A stretch of DNA of 64,000 nucleotides from Zygnema cylindricum (GCA_037447655.1 JBBHKE010003298.1:1-64000), one strand, 5' to 3'; numbered from the stretch's first letter, positions 1-11,478 are shown. Translations and numbers: made by a program. The notes: generated by a model not told the origin, from the sequence alone.

Positions 1-86
1 CCTCCACCCTTCCCTCCCCCCCCTCCTCCCCCTCCCCTTCCCCCTCCCCCCCCTCCCTCTCGCTCTCCCTCTCCCTCCCCCTCCAG
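1..86 (+). repeat. C/T-rich tract, 3' end of an intron
   Basis: An almost pure CCCTCC/CTCC polypyrimidine run ends in CAG at 84-86, directly before a good coding exon. It therefore serves as the polypyrimidine tract and splice acceptor of an intron whose start lies left of the window. Confidence 0.7.
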
Positions 87-2366
87 GGCGAACCTGTGAT
101 TGCCGTCCTCCCATTGGCTGATTGGTGGACTCTTCAGCTACAGGACAAATCGCTGCCACATGTCGCTGTTTTGCCGCTCCACCGTTCCGTTCGTTCTGTT
201 TGGAACAATTCGGCCGCTTTGTCTTTTGTGCGGGAAATGGAGGGTAAAAAATTTGGGTACCATAATATTATTTTTAGTTGGATCGATACTCCGGACCAAA
301 ATTTTCCTCCCCCGATTGATTCACAGTTGGTACGCTTTTTTTTTGTTTTTTTGTTTTTTATTTCCGTAAATATATAATGTGCGCACGAAAAAGCGCACGG
401 AAAAGCGCACAAGATTGGACAAATATACATGTATATTTATGTGTATATATATATATATATATTTGTTTTATATTTATAAGAGTCAAACATTAGGGGTCAA
501 AAGTTAGGGTCAAAGGGGTCAAAATTAGGGTTGAATATTCAGGGCTAAAAACTAGGGTTCAAAATTAGGAATTAAATTAAAATTAGGGTTTTTTTTTTCC
601 CTTTGGGGTCAGAAAAAAGGGTTTATAATCTGTTTTTGTCTTATTCTAGGTGGCGGCTTTGGCCTCCATGTGGGTTCGAGTGCAACCGGAGTACGCGGGA
701 AATCTTTGGAAGGAGGCTCTCAACAAAAGGCTGGGAACTCAGGTGAAATTTACGGTTTTCTTGGGTGTTTTATGGGTTTTTATGGATTTTTCAAATGTTT
801 TCTGGGGTTTTTGAGAGGTTTTTTGAACTTTTATGAGCCTCTTCCTCTCCTCACCTTCTCCTCTCTCTCTCTCTCTCCCTCCTCTCTATCTCTCTCTTTC
901 CTCTCGCCTCTCTCATCTCCCCTCTCCCCTCTCCCCTCCTTCCTCCCTCCCCCCTCTCTCCCCCCTCTCTCCCCTCTCTCTCCATCTCCATCTCTCTCCC
1001 CCCACTCTCTCTCCTTTCTTCTCCCTCTCTCTCTTCCCCGCTCTTATTCTCCTCTCCTCTTCTCTCTCGTCGGAAAAACCTTTCCTATCCTCGCTTTGTC
1101 CTCTTATCACCACCCTCCCCTGGTCCTTCCCCTTTTTTTATTAATTTTTGTATTCACTTATTTATTCATTTTTTTATTTTTAATTATGTATTTTTTTTTA
1201 TTTTTTTTTTTCTGGGCAGGGTTTGGAGTTTCCGGGCATTCTCGCAGAATGCGGAAAACGGAAAATGAGTTTTGGAGAACTTTTGTCGATTCCGGAAAAA
1301 GACGAATGGGTGTACAGCGACGGTATTTCGACTTCTTGTGTCGCTTTTGTTTTGAGTGTTTGGAAAAAGGCCGGAGTTTTCGGAATTTTTTCGGACGTTA
1401 TCCAGGCCACGGAATTTACGGTAGGTTTTTTTTTTAATTATTATTCTTTTATTTATTTGCTTATTTGCTTGTTTATCTATCTTTGTATTTTTTTTTATGA
1501 TTTTTTCTGGTTTTTTTTTTTTTTTTGGTGGGTTTTGGTATTTATTTTTTTTTTTTTTTTGTCTTTTTTTTTTTGTTTTTTTTTTTTTTGGGGGGGGATT
1601 TCTTAAGAATTGTTATGAATTGATTCCCATTTGTTTAGGATGTTCTTTTGTGAGAGTTTTTGTGTTTTATTTTCTCTTTTTTTTATTTCCTTTGTTATTT
1701 ATTAAGTTGTCATAATTATTTTTGATCTCTTCTTTTTCTTAAGGATTGGTTAAGACGTAAAATGGGGACAAATAGTAATTCATGGTCCACAACACTTAGT
1801 GTGTATTTTGACTTTTTTCTTTTTTTTCGTCCACACTAAAAACAGGAATTATTAGAGACTGCAAATAATAATTGACACACAAATTATCTGTGGAGTGAAT
1901 AAGTGTAATTTTTCATTTGTTACCCTAATACCCAAGTATATAACGAAATTGTTAAATCGACACCATTTTTTTCCCTAAAGTAGATCAAAAACATGGTTCG
2001 TTTTCGTCATGTTTTCCCCCTTTTTTTTCCCCTTTTTTTGCCCTATTTCCCTTTTTTTCCCTTTCTTTCCCCTTTTTCTTCTTTTTCCCCATTTTTATTT
2101 TTTCCCCTTTTTTCCCCTTTTTTTTGTTTGTTTTTTTTGTTGTGACAAAGATACGAGACGCTTACAATTTAAAAGTTTTCGAAGACGACGTCGAAAAAAT
2201 TCCGGACTGGTGCAATCCTCAAAAAGAAAATAAACTTCCCTATTGTCAAATATTGGGAAAATGGCGATTCGATTTACCCGGTTTTAATACGCAAAATTTT
2301 TATCCCCATATGAATGAACACTGCCCGAGTCTCCCTCCGGACTACATCCGACCGCCCAATTGTTAG
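87..2366 (+). CDS. Conserved eukaryotic protein with papain/NlpC-like Cys motif, 5'-partial, four exons
   Basis: Exons 87-329, 650-742, 1220-1420 and 2151-2366 join in phase 0, each bounded by AG and GT, and end at a TAG stop. The first exon of the gene is off the window. Visible conserved blocks are EGKKFGYHN and SWIDTPDQNFPPPID (exon 1), QPEYAGNLWKEALNKRLGT (exon 2), SFGELLSIPEKDEWVYSDG followed by STSCVAFV (exon 3), and RDAYNLKVFE, PYCQILGKWRFDLPGFN and HMNEHCPSLPPDY (exon 4). I recognise the blocks as typical of a widespread but poorly named protist/algal family. The Cys-Val-Ala-Phe block with upstream YSDG resembles the nucleophile region of NlpC/YiiX-type papain-fold enzymes, so a cysteine peptidase or amidase role is inference. 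Introns are T-rich and the second holds a CT microsatellite. Exon structure is well supported; function is not. Confidence 0.75.
437..600. repeat. TA microsatellite and TTAGGG-like intronic minisatellite
   Basis: A (TA)n run at about 440-461 is followed at about 487-590 by irregular copies of a 12-14 bp unit close to TTAGGGTCAAAA. The unit includes the telomere-like hexamer TTAGGG but spacing is irregular, so this is an interstitial minisatellite inside the first visible intron. Confidence 0.6.
843..1075. repeat. CT-rich microsatellite in an intron
   Basis: Dense CTCTCT, CCCTCT and TCCCTCC runs lie inside the intron 743-1219. Long open frames here (Ser/Pro/Leu-rich on +, Arg/Glu/Gly-rich on -) are artefacts of the repeat. 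Confidence 0.8.
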
Positions 2367-2765
2367 AGAAACAATAATTAGTGTGGAGAGGGAGGGAGGG
2401 AGGAGGAGCGAAGGAGGGAGGGAGGGAGGGAGGGAGGGAGGGAACCATTGTCCCAATCTCCCTCCGGACTACATCCGACTTAGTGTGGAGAGGGAGGGAG
2501 GGAGGAGGAGCGGAGGGAGAGTGTGAGGGGAGGAGGAGCAGGGAGGGAGGAGAAGGGAGGGAGGATAAGGGAGGGAGGGAGGGAGGGGAACATTGTTCCA
2601 GACTTCCTGGGAATGATATTCGACCGGCGAATTGTTAAAGACACGGTACAGAGTTTGGAAAAGAAACACAAGGGAGGGAGGGTTAAGAGGGAAGGCTGGA
2701 GGGATGGGGGGAGGGAGGAGGGAGGAGGGAGGGGGGGAGGGAGGAGGGAGGGGGGAGGAATGGTC
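2367..2765 (+). repeat. GGGA purine repeat with degraded copies of the upstream gene's 3' end
   Basis: GGGA/GGAGG arrays start right after the stop codon. Between them sit copies of the last-exon end: CTCCCTCCGGACTACATCC at about 2,330 recurs at about 2,458, and a diverged form (TTCCTGGGAATGATATTCG) recurs at about 2,602, followed by a copy of the GGCGAATTGTTA stop region. Each copy is followed by a TAGTGTGGAGAGGGAGG or GTTTGGAAAAG block. This is a tandem expansion of unit plus purine spacer. Confidence 0.7.
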
Positions 2766-3832
2766 CCAATGGTGGAACAGTGTATAGTGTGGAAAAATAA
2801 ACACATCAAGGAACAAAATAGCAGGTATTTTAGGAGGGAGGGTTAAGAAAAGGGGTCTGGATTAGAGGCTTTGAAAGAAGTACATAGAATTTGTTTTACA
2901 AGAAATAGAGAGGAGGAAGATTTTGAAAGAATGTAAATAGTGTTTTTGTGATTTTTTTGTGGATTTTGTATAATGGACTATATTTGTACAGAAAATAGTA
3001 TGTCCACTCCTATTTTTAACCAAATATTTTTGATTCTATTTTGGGGTTAATTCTGGTTTAACACTTTGTTTTACACATGATTGTTACGCTTTTCATTTTT
3101 ACCATTACTACTATCCTTTTTTTTTTCTTTGCTTTTTTTCTTTGCTTTTCTCTTGATCGTGTATATCTAAGGCTTTTTTTTTTTGCTCAAAAAGCCGGTT
3201 TAGCTGATGTCGTTGTACTTTTGATTTTTGTCTTTTTGTGTGGTAAGGATTGTAATTAATATTGGCTTGTCTTGTCGCTCACGCATCTGTCTTAGTTTAA
3301 TAGAGAAATAGGTGGGAAAAAAATGCATGTATTTTCGTCTTGTACTTGTCGTTTTTTTTTTTTTTTTTTCCCCAATAAAAATAAATGTTTTTCCATGTTT
3401 TAAACACTGACAATTTATATTTTTGCCTACCTGAAACAATTTAGATCTCAGGAGTTCTCAGAAGATATCAGAAAACAGAATGCGGATCTCGAAGTTCATA
3501 AACAAATTTAAAAAGTTTAACATAACGGACAAAATTGGGCAGATAAAGTTAAATGTGCGCTTAAGAAGTTTTGTAGTATTTTCTTAATGGTGTTGTCACA
3601 AGGAACAGAGTCCCTCATTCCTACAATCTAATATAAAATAATAGGCCAATAGGTTTCAGCACCGCTTTTTTTATGACTTACGAACCTTTCTTTAGACTTG
3701 AGACCTTTGGTGAAAACTTAAAACCTTTTTGTTAAGACCTAAAACCTTTGGTCAAGAGTTGAGAGAAACTTTGTCAAGAGTTGAGAACTTTTGTTAAGAT
3801 GGAAGTGGAAGAGCTTGTCTTTCCTTTTTAAC
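2766..3832. other. AT-rich intergenic stretch, no gene seen
   Basis: This holds poly-T runs and short spurious frames. It also has a small family of GAGACCT/AAGACCT...GAGAACTTTTG imperfect repeats at about 3,695-3,800. It separates the convergent 3' ends of the papain-like gene (+) and the kinesin-like gene (-). Confidence 0.5.
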
Positions 3833-6800
3833 TTAAGAACCTATGGCACTCCCTTCTGATTCGGCCCAACTGCCTGTGAAATTAGCAAAAATCTTGGCTA
3901 TGGCATACGAGTCGTACGACTGCTCCTCCTCGCCTCCTTCCCCGCCTCTTTCCAACCCTTCCCCTCCTCCCTCCAACTCTTCCCTTCCGTACGGCTTTTG
4001 ACTTGGAGACTTGCAATCTCTGTCACCTGTTTTTAATTTGTACCCGTTTTTACATCGCGAGGCCACTTTTTTTGTTTTTTCTCCACACGGAACCTTCTCT
4101 CTGTTTTCATGAGGTTTGCGTTTTGAGGAACTGGCCAATCCCAGAGAATCTCTAGGAATGTTGTAAGTAAAAGTCGCTTTTTGTTGAGGCAGTTTCTCAT
4201 TACGGTGAAAACTTGACCTTTTTCCCTCAAGTGGCATGTTGTATGAAGGATGGGAAGACTCCCGAGGACCCGTGGAGGATTCGACTCGAAAATCACCATT
4301 TTTTGGGCCATTCATCGGATGGGAAATGTTATTGTATAAGTGTTGTTCATATGGCATTCTTTTCGGATCCTGGTTGTATGGCCATATGGGAATACAGGCA
4401 GTTGGAGGCCACCATGGATGAACTAAATGTCCATTGAACCAATAATGCCCACAACTACAAGTGGATGGGGAACACTGTTGAGGAGGGGTGCCTCTGGTCT
4501 GGTGCTCCGGGCGATAGGTAGTCCTTGGGTAAGATGTTCCCGTAAGCAATTCCTCCGATGTAAGTCCCCTTTTTTTCCCTCGTTGTCGTCGTCGCAAAAT
4601 GAGTTTTTGACGAGCCAATTTACTCGCATGATGATTTTCCAAGGCTAGCGAGTTTCTCTCTTTGGCCTGTACTCTGCATTTTTACAAATGTCAAAAAAAA
4701 GGAAAAAACATTCGTCCTTTGAATGTCAAACAAAAGGAAGGTACAAAAGTCTGGGGCAGTTCTTTTTTAAGCCAAACCCTCTCTTTTGACAGTGAACGCA
4801 AAGTACTTAATCGAAAACATTTTTTCTCTGACGTCAAAATAAAGAAGTTAGAAATATTTTGAGACAATTCTTCTGTCAATTGAATCCTCTCTTCTAAATG
4901 TAAACACATAAGCAGGTGTACCTCAAGCCCATTGTTACATTTAACAAGAAATGGTGAGCGGTATATGTGTAGTGAATGCCGGAAAGGGTAGAAAGGGTAC
5001 CGTATTGTCGATTCAAGTACAGTATGTTTCATGATTCCGGCACTTATGACACTGCTAACAGCAGGGAGGAGATTACAGCTCGCATTTTCCTGCCAGAAAT
5101 AAACAACGATGTCTCATCACCATTAATGGAAAATGTAAGCAAAAATGTGCGCAGACAAACTTATGTGTTGGATGTAAAAATTTCCTTGAGCTACAATTTT
5201 TTTATGTTTTTGCTTCATTGTCATATGATTCTTTTTTCAGGCAAGGGAAAATCAAAAGTTGGGTGCATAGTACATGGATGTGATGCCATCACATGGCTTC
5301 AATGGTAGAGTTTTTGCTCATTAAAGGTCCAGCTTGACATAGTATAATAATGTAGTTAAAGAGATACACAGATGAGAAATGAAGACGGAATTTCAAGAAG
5401 CAAAGCTACCTCCCGCATGAGTAAAAGTCACTTGTCAAGATATGATAAGGGAGATCACTCACTAAAGCGGGGTATAGCTTCTAAAATTTCTGGCATAGAA
5501 GTTGTTAATTTTTTTTTATCCCAATCATTTTTGAAGGGTTATTTTAATGATAGAAAAGAACATAACTTCTTTAAAAGGGTGTCAGTGCGATAGGAAACTG
5601 TTCTTACGAAGCAATGATTGTCGGTTACTGTGACATCCCTCAGTCGTTCCTTCTTGATGGCCAGCTTTCTCAAAGTGAATAAAAAATCGGAGGTTTCCCT
5701 TTGGGTAAGTTTCCCCAGCTTATCCACTGTTCTGAGAGCTTCAATAAGCTCAGTCAATTCTTGACAAAGCCACTTGTTTTTCTTCTCCACTTCTTCTAAA
5801 GCTTCTGATAAATCACCTTTACTGGTATAATGCAGCTTTCTCCTTTTTGCTACTTCTGTCGCTTCAAAATTGCTTATTCTCTCATGGAGGTAGGAACATT
5901 TATCTGCATAAAAGAATTGGTCACCAATGGACGTCAGAGAAACATTCTCCTTGAAGCCTCAAGAGTCTTATTGAGCATTTTTCTGGAAATAAATGGAGAT
6001 GTACCACTCTTTAGACTTTCCAAAGTTGTATTTGACATACCGTTCATGCTTAAGAAAAATCCATCATCTTGTTGAGCAATTTTCTGGAAATAAAATGGAG
6101 ATATTTATAGTTACAGACTTTCCGAAGTTGTGTTTGACATATCATTCAGGCACTCAGCCATCGAGTTTGTAAATTTTCTTGTGACCAAGGTTAACAGTAG
6201 TTTTGGCAAAGAACAATATGAAGGAATTAGTTTTGCAACAAACAAGACGAAGGAAATGGTGAAGATCTTGCATACCTTCAAGAAGGTTAAATTCCAGTGA
6301 AGGAGCCTTTCCTACTGTTACTGGTTCGATGACAGGAATCACATTGGGGATTGCATTATTGCATATGAGTCTCATTTTTTCTGCAAATTTCAATGTTGTT
6401 AACGTTTCTTTGCTGTTGCTGGCTGCTGGGCTGATGTTGGCCACAAGGTAAAGTTTGCAGTTGCCCCCCAAGGCATTCTGGAATGACAAGCAAAAAAATA
6501 TCAGACAGGAGAGGAGGAGGAAGAGGAGAGGGCGAGAATGAGGGAGGAAAGGTAGGGGGGAGGGGGAGAGGCCGGGAGGGGAGAGAGGGGGAGGGGGGAA
6601 GGGGCGGAGCCGAGGAAGCGGGGAAGGGAGGGGGGAGGGAGGGGAAGGGAGGGGGAGGAGAGGGGAGGAGGGGAGAGGAGGGAGGAGAAGGGAGGAGGGG
6701 GGAGGAGGAGAGGAAGGAAGGGAGGTGGGGGAGAGGCAACAGGGGAGAGGAGGGGGGGGAAGAGGAGGGGGGGGGGGGGAGGGAGGAGGAGGGGGAGGAA

Positions 6801-9800
6801 GAGGAGGACGAGGAGGAGGAGGTTGAGAAACAGGTGTATAAAAAACGGTGCATGAAAAACTTGTGTTCCTCTGGTTGAAACAATACGGAGCTGATTTAGA
6901 GACATGCTTAAGACAGGTAATTGATTGCAGCTGTGCCCGGTTCTTGATTCACAGCAGCCATGACACTCTTATCTCTGAGTTTCCATTGAGGAAGTGCGCT
7001 CCACCTAGGACATCCTCACCTTGTATGGACTTTGTAGGCCAAGGAAAACTTACTTTGAGAAAATATGTCACCTTTGATTTGTTGTGGGTGATATCCCCAA
7101 TATTAGTATCGGATTGACGTTTTGGAGCCTGAACGGCGACATTCAAGAACTATCAGGTAATAGTCAAATAAAACTAGACATCTAGCTACAAATATCAAAA
7201 GATACAATTTCCAAACAGACAGAGGGAGGGATACAGGCGGGAAGACGAGCCGGCGGCAGGCGGACAGGCAAGCAGGCATGAGGCAGGCGTGAGGGAGGGG
7301 AGGAGGGAGGGAGGGAGGGAGGGAGGGAGGGGGAGGGAATGAGGAGAGAGGGAGGGAGGGAAGAGAGGGAGGAGTGAGAGGAAATCATAAAGAATCAATA
7401 ACAAGATTAAATGGCCCATCCAAAATAGAAAAGAATGGGAACTCCCAGGATGTACCCCTTTGACCAGTGAACTGAATTGCTGCCAATTCCTTCTCTGAAG
7501 TAAGATTGACAAAGTGGATATGAGATCGTCGATGGTTGAAAAGACCACCACCACGAACATGCTGACACATCCCTCATATATACCAGTTAGTACATCAGTC
7601 CTTACTTGGCAGTCTTGCTTGTGGTCTTTTTAACGATGTGAATTGTAGTGTAGGTAACACAGTCCAAAATATCTTATATTAAAGTATGGACATAAAATTG
7701 CTAAAACCTTTATGATTTCCATAAAACGGCAAGATTTTGCGCTACATTGAAATTTGAATAGTCAACGCAGCAACTGAGAGCATGCAGGCAATGTTTCTCT
7801 GAAAAGTTCCAAGCAGCAGTGGAAACATACTGCATTCAACACAGCTAAGGTTTTGATTCTTTTATACGTTTGAAACTTTTCGCTCTTCTTCTCAGAATTG
7901 AATGAAATGTACAGAATTTGTTTGGAAGACTGTAAGGCTAGATATTTTACTTTGGAACTCAGGTATACAGTAAATATACTGTGAGATCTGCTACTTTTTG
8001 CCTTAGAAGATCGCCAGTTCCTGGTTCCAGCTTTGAAAAGGTTACAAGCCATTTCGGCTGAAGACACCTGGATTCGTGAAAGATTTTTGACCAGAACGGT
8101 TCCACTTGCATCTTCTGACATACCTGAGCACTTGTCAAGGAGACGCTAGAATCCAAGCCAAAACAAGACATAAACATAAATGTCTATTGGTCTCAATTTT
8201 TCTCAGGCTGTAGAGACCAGTAATAAAAGTTTCATTTACATTGACATATTTCTCGAGTCCAGAGTAATATAGCATATTCAAAGTGAAGAGGAACATCAAC
8301 GCGCCAGAAGTCTTTAAAATGGTGAACTGATGGTATTTATTTAATACAATGAAGAAGTGAAATGTAAACTACATTGTAAAATGTGTAACATGTCGATGTG
8401 ACACTGCATCATCCAGAAAAAAATGTTTCTAGCAGTGAAAAAATTGATGGATACTGAGACTTTCCAAGCCAGGCATCAAAAGATCGTGAAGTGATTCTTC
8501 GTGAATCTGTTTCCACGCACACAAGAAACCAGATTTATTAGAAGAAACTACAATGATAGTATGCTTACACCAGCTTCTAGAAGCTCACATCACGTTGTTG
8601 ACCAGTGAAGACTTCAACAGCTTTTGGGCATCCTACAGATAGAATGCTCAGGTTTAGGTCTTCAGGTAGCCCAGTCTCGTTAATTCAGCCTATTCCTGTA
8701 GGATTACCTGCAAATAGGAGCATTCCACTTGATATTCGACTTCTTGATCAAGGAATCCCTGCAGCCAAAAAAAAAAAAAAAAATGTTGAACATGCAAGGA
8801 CATGCAACTTTTGCATGTGTGTCCCTTCTTCCTCTCAGCAGTGAGATTTTAACTCTAAGCCTGTTAAGACCTGGCCAGTAAATTTTGCAAGAATTTTTGG
8901 CTCACCTCTGAATAATATGGACCGAAAGTCTCAAAAATATACTGGACAATGCGAGGAACCAAGCCTCTATGGTCATTTAAACGAGAATCATCCCTTTGGC
9001 TGTTCTCTGGTTGAAGCACTAAAGCTTCACTGCCTGCATTTACAATTGTCGTGACACCAATAAGAGAAATTTAACTAGATTGTCTTCAGATATGTGTTCT
9101 ATCACTGATGCAACCTTGTGACACTGGTTAAAGGGTAAAGCTTGGTGCTCCAAACACATTGCCTGAGTAGAATGTTCCACCAGTCATATAAAGCATGAGG
9201 AAGATTGTCATGAATGTGCAGGACTTTCATTGGACAGAGGCTTTTTTTTCCAGCCTATAAGCTCCAGTCAAGGAGAATGTGAAAAATAGCTTGAAACCAG
9301 CACTGAAATGCTGAAGAAGTTGCTGGCCAATGATAAACCAGCATGCAGATGACTAAAAACGCACCTTCTAGGGTGAACGTCTTTCCTGCACCTTCTTGAC
9401 CTGCGCATCAACAATAAATTGGAGTAAATAGATTTCATCGTATAGTTTCGAAAGTAGGATAATGGAAAACCAGTATCGCTCTCAAAAATAAAAGCGTTCA
9501 TGCATGTGCTGTTGAATTTTCCTTTTGAGGTTAATTGACAATCAATCCTATTGTTGTTTCAAACTCAGCGAATCGCTAGGAAAGATTTCCAAACACCAAT
9601 TTTGGAACGCGTTAGAACAATAGTACTTAGTGTTACAACAAAATAGAATGTACAAGCAATATCGATGTTCGTCCTTTGCGCCAATGAAGTCTTGCAACTT
9701 GCTTGTAGATACTGAAATTATGTTTACAGAACTCACCACATGCTAAAACGAAGCAGTTATATCCTATAATGCAAGCATTTGCCGCATGTTCTCCGAAAGT

Positions 9801-10501
9801 GGTGAAGAGTGATTCCTGCACGGAAATCAATTCTTGTCATTTTCTTCGTTCAATGCGGTAGAATGGCAAGACAGTGGATGTCATATGCGAACATTTATTT
9901 TTTCAAAAAGGTTAGCCATGTATTTTGCAGGCTTCCTTGGTTTCATACATGTCAACAAACAACTCCGTCTGTCAATCTGCAAAATAAAACAAATTTACAC
10001 ATCTGGAAGATATTATTCGAAACTTGTGAAAGATCTAAACCCTTTGTACGTTATTCGCAAAAAGTAGTTTAATTATTACTTCCAATTCAGTAAAGTAATC
10101 AGAGTTCAGAGGTTACTTCTAAGTATCTTTGCATCTGTCAACATCAACTTGGATGGCAGAGTCTGTATCATAAGATGTCAAAGATTAGAAGGTCTACTAT
10201 AGTGCCACATATAATTATTAGCATCTCATAGGCTTAATAGTCAATTTTCTACCTGTGAATCCCCTTCATCTGCAACATGATCAAAGGCAAAAACTTTCTC
10301 TCCTGAAGGTAAGGCCAAGACTAGAGAATGGTCCGAAGACCCTTTAAAGACGCATTTTATGTAATCGTCATATTCATTCTCAATAGGCGGCCTGATTCTT
10401 GCAACCACGGTAACATCTTTATTTATGCATGTTTTTGTATTCAAACTTGCCAATCTAGCAAATTTTTCCCCATCACTTTCAAGCTTTTGATTTTCCTTCA
10501 T
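3833..10501 (-). CDS. Kinesin-like motor protein, many small exons
   Basis: The motor domain reads in order on the minus strand. Exon 10,501-10,253 has VTVVARIRPP and FAFDHVADEGDSQ. Exon 9,815-9,737 has ESLFTTFGEHA and IIGYNCFVLACG. Exon 9,400-9,365 is the P-loop GQEGAGKTFTLEG. Exon 9,033-8,906 has GLVPRIVQYIFE. Exon 8,758-8,708 has VECSYLQ. Exon 8,506-8,455 has IHEESLHDLLMPGLESLS. Exon 8,123-7,951 has EDASGTVLVKNL and switch I SSRSHSIFTV. Exon about 7,561-7,456 has the switch II region HFVNLTSEKE. A region at about 7,130-6,960 aligns weakly with the alpha4 block (HNKSK, HFLNGNSEIR). Exon 6,477-6,276 has ALGGNCK, ISPAASNSKETLTTLKFAE. Phases join cleanly through 7,951; the next two junctions are uncertain. 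Downstream are coiled-coil exons (about 5,830-5,600, 4,905-4,750) and a basic last exon 4,673-3,833 with RRRQRGKKRG. Switch II DLAGSE is replaced, so ATPase activity is doubtful. It is somewhat like kinesin-12; the family is uncertain. Confidence 0.75.
5940..6165 (-). repeat. Tandem duplication of an exon-intron unit in the kinesin stalk
   Basis: Two adjacent copies of about 110 bp each read, on the minus strand, MSNTT(L/S)ESL followed by a TATTTCCAG splice-acceptor-like site and AAA(A)TTGCTCAA or AAAATGCTCAA. Copy one is about 6,055-6,150 and copy two about 5,945-6,055. This looks like internal duplication of a stalk exon with its intron. Confidence 0.55.
6508..6832 (+). repeat. 325-bp polypurine (GGA/GGGA) tract in a kinesin intron
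   Basis: This is almost exclusively G and A on the + strand, hence C and T on the transcribed sense strand of the kinesin gene. It ends next to the acceptor of the exon carrying ALGGN. Gly/Glu/Arg-rich frames here are spurious. Confidence 0.85.
7205..7380 (+). repeat. Purine-rich GGGA/GGC repeat in a kinesin intron
   Basis: GAGGGAGG arrays follow a short GGCAGGC-type stretch (7,225-7,290). The stretch lies between the alpha4 and switch II regions of the kinesin-like gene and codes for nothing recognisable. Confidence 0.8.
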
Positions 10502-11012
10502 TGTAGAATTCACCACTGTATTGTTCAATACAGCTTGAAAAATGTTTATAATTATAACATGTTGACTTAAGTTTCCAACCATATACAGACTTCCTGCTTC
10601 CAAGCCTTAGATATTACTCTAGCTGAAGATTAATCCTTTCAGCAAATACGAGAACTGCTATTGTGATTCCGATTCATGTTGCCAATGACTTATATTCTCC
10701 ACTTTCAGCTTCAAGCAAGTCTTTAGTTTAGTATATGCTTAGTCACCTGGGAAACGGTTTCAATTCGAAAAATCAAAATTCAAATTCAAATATAACATCG
10801 ACGGCATAAAAGAGTTCCTTGCGAAGGATCCCAAGTGTGAACATCAGTATACCGTACACTTCAAAACGAGGCTTAGGTTTTCCATTGGCGATATGCCGAT
10901 AAATGACTGATAATGCATTGGTCTATGTGCGAAGATTCTGCTTGGCTCCCGTTACATCCTCCCTGCACGTGTCACTTTTCCCATACCATGACACCCATAA
11001 ACGCCAAAATAA
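10502..11012. other. Upstream region of the kinesin-like gene, nothing clear
   Basis: About 500 bp between the first supported kinesin ATG (10,501) and the first transposon end. An in-frame extension upstream of 10,501 is open but has no recognisable domain. A short GGCGATATGCCGATAA sequence at about 10,888-10,905 resembles the subterminal repeats of the neighbouring hAT elements. Confidence 0.4.
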
Positions 11013-11478
11013 TAGTGTTGTGTATCGGCAGGGTTTTGCCGATAATCCATAATTCCATATGTACCTTTTTTTGAACTTGCCGATAATCGATATATCGACA
11101 CTGGTGTTATCGCCGATAAAGCACCGATAAAATCGGTTTTTTATTGCGACAACACCGATATCGGTAACTATCAGCGATAACTGTATGGTTCTTACCGTAC
11201 AATTGTACGGTTTTTACCGTTGTACTGAGCCGCCGTTATTTTGTTACACAGAGTACGTAACAGGTTGCTACACGTGGCATGCCACGCTGTATACAGTGAA
11301 AATATAATACAATATATCATAAAGTACTACTATATGGCGTAATAACTTTTTTCCACTTATCGCCGATAAGGAATTTGTTGGTCTCGGAGTGGTATATAGG
11401 GACCCCTGACCGTTCGATAACCGATAACTATCGGTATCGGTGTTATTGCCAAGAATTTATTGCCGATACACAACACTA
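11013..11478. mobile_element. Non-autonomous hAT derivative (MITE-like), 466 bp
   Basis: It begins TAGTGTTGTGTATCGGCA and ends with the inverse TGCCGATACACAACACTA. These termini fit the hAT YARNG rule. Both ends carry clusters of subterminal CGATAA / TATCGGCGATA motifs. The middle (about 11,255-11,340, with the CACGTGGCATGCCACGC palindrome) matches, inverted, the interior of the 4.4-kb hAT element near 17,590-17,640, so this is an internal-deletion derivative of that family. I found no matching 8-bp target duplication. Confidence 0.7.

Noticed and set aside
487-590. True interstitial telomere array
   Set aside because: Units are irregular and not head-to-tail hexamers or heptamers.
670-1437. 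255-codon open frame across 670-1,437
   Set aside because: Runs through CT-repeat and intron sequence in the wrong frame for the exons at 650-742 and 1,220-1,420.
6483-6878. Open frame of 131 codons rich in Gly, Glu and Arg
   Set aside because: Produced wholly by the purine repeat inside a kinesin intron.
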